A stretch of DNA of 64,000 bases from an uncultured Lachnospiraceae bacterium (lineage in GTDB: Bacteria; Bacillota; Clostridia; Lachnospirales; Lachnospiraceae): the NCBI GenBank assembly GCA_902778165.1, contig CACYWQ010000005.1, positions 1-64,000 of the forward strand. The letters are read 5' to 3'. Under the pieces are notes generated by a model, which saw only the letters and a list, made by a program, of their open reading frames with translations, ran no database searches and was not told the DNA's origin. Shown piece after piece: positions 61,932 to 64,000 of the stretch; position 1 is the stretch's first letter; every line of letters begins with the position of its first letter. Position numbers and translations under genes: made by a program.

Positions 61932-62870
61932 ATGGCAAGTGTAAAATTGGCAGACATTATTGAACACAGTAAATTGGAGAATCTTACTCCCGAGATTGAT
62001 ATCAGAAAGATTAAGATTACCCAGCCGGATATCAACAGACCGGCGCTTCAGTTAGCCGGATATTTCGAGCATTATGAATCTACGAGGCTGCAGATTATAG
62101 GTTATGTGGAATATTCATATATGGAGAGTCTTCCCAAGACCAAGCAGAAGGAAGTTTTTGAGCAGCTTTTATCATACCCGACACCGGCCATCGTGTTCTG
62201 CAGAGAGTTACAGCCTAATGCATTGTTTAAGAAGACTGCAATCAAGCACGGTATACCGCTTCTTATGACTAAGAAGGCGACATCGGCATACACCGCTGAG
62301 ATTATCAGATGGCTTAATGTTAAGCTTGCTCCGATGATTTCCGTTCACGGCGTGCTTGTTGATGTATTTGGTGAGGGACTCTTGATTACGGGTGAGAGCG
62401 GAATCGGTAAATCTGAGGCGGCGCTTGAGCTTATCAAGAGAGGACACAGACTTGTAACGGATGACGTTGTTGAGATCCGTAAGGTATCTGATGAGACACT
62501 TATCGGTACGGCACCTGATATTACTAAGCACTTTATTGAACTTAGAGGTATCGGCATAGTCGATGTTAAGAGTCTGTTCGGTGTGTCGAGTGTCAAGGAA
62601 TCACAGGGAATAGATCTTGTTATCAGACTCGAAGAGTGGGATAAGGACAAGGATTATGACAGACTCGGACTTGAAGAAGAGTATATAGAGTATCTGGGCA
62701 ACAGAGTGGTATGTCACAACATTCCCATCAGACCCGGACGTAATCTCTCTATAATATGTGAGTCTGCGGCTATTAACCACAGACAGAAGAAGATGGGATA
62801 CAATGCAGCACAGGCCCTGTATGAGAGAGTACAGAAGTCATTGGCTGAGAAGAGGGAAGAGGAAGACTGA
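61932..62870 (+). CDS. hprK: HPr kinase/phosphorylase
   Basis: A 312-residue carbon-control enzyme that phosphorylates Ser46 of HPr and reverses it. Walker A GESGIGKS is at residues 154-161, the conserved catalytic stretch LVTDDVVEI follows, and the K3 signature IELRGIGIVDVKSLFG is present. The N-terminal domain (residues 1-135) is the usual one. It sits beside the glucokinase gene, as expected for sugar control by catabolite repression. GGAG lies eight bases before ATG 61932; the in-frame GTG at 61893, which overlaps uvrC, adds 13 residues without a site. Confidence 0.95.
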   Translation: MASVKLADIIEHSKLENLTPEIDIRKIKITQPDINRPALQLAGYFEHYESTRLQIIGYVEYSYMESLPKTKQKEVFEQLLSYPTPAIVFCRELQPNALFKKTAIKHGIPLLMTKKATSAYTAEIIRWLNVKLAPMISVHGVLVDVFGEGLLITGESGIGKSEAALELIKRGHRLVTDDVVEIRKVSDETLIGTAPDITKHFIELRGIGIVDVKSLFGVSSVKESQGIDLVIRLEEWDKDKDYDRLGLEEEYIEYLGNRVVCHNIPIRPGRNLSIICESAAINHRQKKMGYNAAQALYERVQKSLAEKREEED

Positions 62871-62888
62871 TAAAGTTGAGGAGTAATT

Positions 62889-63827
62889 ATGAGTAAGGTA
62901 GTATTTGGTGTTGATGTAGGCGGTACAACGGTTAAACTAGGTTGTTTTGATACTGAAGGACAACTTCTGGATAAATGGGAGATCCCTACAAGAACTGAAG
63001 ACAAGGGCGTTAATATCATCGGCGATATCGCAGGCAGCATCCTGGTTAAGTTGGCTAAGGACGATATTGACAAGAAAGATGTTGTAGGAATCGGAATAGG
63101 TGTACCGGGTCCCGTTAAGAGTGACGGAACTGTCATCGTGGCAGTTAACTTAGGATGGAAAGATATCAATGTCAATACTGAACTTGAGGAGTTGACCGGT
63201 ATTAAGGTTAAGACCAGTAACGATGCCAATGTCGCAGCACTCGGTGAGATGTGGAGAGGCGGCGGACAAGGTTATTCCAATGTTGTAGCCGTTACACTCG
63301 GAACCGGAGTAGGCGGTGGAATAATCGTAGACGGCAAGATAGTTAACGGAGCAACAGGTGCAGGCGGAGAGATAGGACATATCCATCTTGAGGATAATGA
63401 GACGGAAGCCTGCGGATGTAAGGGACACGGATGCTTAGAGCAGTATGCTTCGGCAACGGGTGTTGTAAGACTTGCCAAGAAGAAACTTGCCGATTCCAGC
63501 AAAGACAGCGTTTTGCGTGAGGGCGAAGTAACAGCCAAGGATGTTTGGGACGCTGTTAAGGCAGGAGATGAGCTGGCAATCGAAGTAGCGAATATTTACG
63601 GCGAATATCTTGGCAAAGGACTTGCTGCCGTAGCGGATGTGGTTAATCCCGAAATCTTTGTAATAGGCGGCGGTGTATCCAAGGCAGGAAGAGTAGTAAT
63701 AGAATATATGGAGCCGTATTTTGATAAATATGTATTCCCCGGTGCCAAAGGTGCGAAGTTTGCATTAGCTAAGCTTGGCAATGATGCGGGAATATACGGT
63801 GCAGCTTTCCTCGTACTGGATAAATAG
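62889..63827 (+). CDS. glcK: ROK-family glucokinase
   Basis: A 312-residue sugar kinase of the ROK family that feeds glucose into glycolysis. Motifs are the phosphate loop FGVDVGGTTVKLG at the N-terminus, GIGVPGPV, LGTGVGGGIIVDG with substrate Glu (GEIGHIHLE), and the zinc-binding CGCKGHGCLEQYAS. Length is typical. GAGGAG lies before the ATG. Its neighbour hprK and the sugar enzymes elsewhere in the window fit a carbohydrate-fed metabolism. Confidence 0.93.
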   Translation: MSKVVFGVDVGGTTVKLGCFDTEGQLLDKWEIPTRTEDKGVNIIGDIAGSILVKLAKDDIDKKDVVGIGIGVPGPVKSDGTVIVAVNLGWKDINVNTELEELTGIKVKTSNDANVAALGEMWRGGGQGYSNVVAVTLGTGVGGGIIVDGKIVNGATGAGGEIGHIHLEDNETEACGCKGHGCLEQYASATGVVRLAKKKLADSSKDSVLREGEVTAKDVWDAVKAGDELAIEVANIYGEYLGKGLAAVADVVNPEIFVIGGGVSKAGRVVIEYMEPYFDKYVFPGAKGAKFALAKLGNDAGIYGAAFLVLDK

Positions 63828-63840
63828 ACTAGACACATAT

Positions 63841-64000
63841 ATGTGGAACATAACATTAGATGACAAATTAGATAAGCTCATCCCTAAAGATCGTATCCTT
63901 AGGGATGAGCCTATGTATAATCACACAACATTTAAGACAGGCGGTATAGCAAGCAGATACGTTAAGATTAATGATGTCGATGAACTAATCGCTTTGCTTG
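63841..64000 (+). CDS. murB: UDP-N-acetylenolpyruvoylglucosamine reductase, 3' end cut by the window
   Basis: Only the first 53 codons are visible. The stretch NHTTFKTGGIASRYVKI is the FAD-binding start of MurB, which makes UDP-N-acetylmuramic acid for peptidoglycan. The gene follows glcK by 13 bases, in keeping with the hprK-glcK-murB order. A perfect 12-base inverted repeat lies inside its first codons. The start is the ATG at 63841, without a clear ribosome binding site. Confidence 0.85.
   Translation, partial: MWNITLDDKLDKLIPKDRILRDEPMYNHTTFKTGGIASRYVKINDVDELIALL
63876..63910. repeat. Perfect 12-base inverted repeat inside the murB start
   Basis: GCTCATCCCTAA (63876-63887) and TTAGGGATGAGC (63899-63910) are exact reverse complements separated by 11 bases, within codons 12-24 of murB. 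In mRNA they form a stable hairpin close to the start codon. Confidence 0.85.

Overview
The window reads as a chromosomal segment of a Gram-positive, anaerobic, AT-rich Firmicute, most likely a rumen- or gut-type Lachnospiraceae (Butyrivibrio/Pseudobutyrivibrio-like; this is inference). Supporting points are AGGAGG-type ribosome binding sites, sigma-A promoters with extended -10 elements, tRNA genes without encoded CCA, a yaaR-holB-ricT-rsmI operon, the uvrC-hprK-glcK-murB order, a domain-swapped GH3 beta-glucosidase, an anaerobic radical-SAM activase, and DUF4317 and DUF3798 proteins. I see no phage, insertion sequence or CRISPR array.

Layout. 1-2948: four genes (a membrane-anchored protein cut by the window edge, a TPR protein, a DUF1653 protein, a TIGR04076 protein) whose lysine and glutamine codons differ from the rest of the window. 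3163-3853: a tRNA operon Val-Thr-Tyr-fMet-Phe with promoter and terminator. 3871-6802: a MerR-type promoter, a 19-codon MerR remnant, a YhfC membrane protease, then a 400-bp structured leader before an Lsa-type ABC-F ribosome protection gene. 6821-7672: a HAD hydrolase on the minus strand; every other protein gene is on the plus strand. 7794-19237: a hybrid kinase, an MFS transporter, exonuclease III and the yaa/yab-type housekeeping operon. 19258-27892: a circularly permuted amino-acid binding lipoprotein with its permease, rpe, metG, a lipase-like hydrolase, GNAT, DUF624 and a diguanylate cyclase. 28064-37009: a multi-sugar ABC ATPase, a PucR/CdaR-type regulator, an SPFH protein, a radical-SAM activase, tadA, a GHL10 glycosidase, the SRP RNA gene and a permuted GH3 enzyme. 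37034-40615: a GntR(YtrA)-ABC operon behind a perfect palindromic operator. 40622-50871: a DUF4317 microfossil ORF, an orphan small gene, a HlyD/ATPase/FtsX exporter with its two-component system and a DUF4153 protein, and a LytTR-DUF3021 pair. 50944-58704: a five-gene phosphorelay. 58736-64000: full-length DUF4317, uvrC, hprK, glcK and the start of murB.

How genes work together. The phosphorelay at 50944-58649 is the most unusual block: two paralogous hybrid kinases with different sensor regions, a free-standing Hpt protein, a receiver protein without a DNA-binding domain and a DUF3798 binding lipoprotein lie in one run of genes. The parts suggest that a lipoprotein-bound ligand is sensed and phosphate is passed kinase receiver to Hpt to output receiver; the flow is inferred. 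HprK, the ROK glucokinase, the multi-sugar ATPase, GHL10 and GH3 point to polysaccharide-derived sugar use with HPr-Ser-P carbon control. Several regulatory structures stand out: a terminator/antiterminator pair before the ABC-F gene, alternative hairpins at the ricT ribosome binding site, and two genes whose promoters sit so close to the start codon that their mRNAs should be leaderless.
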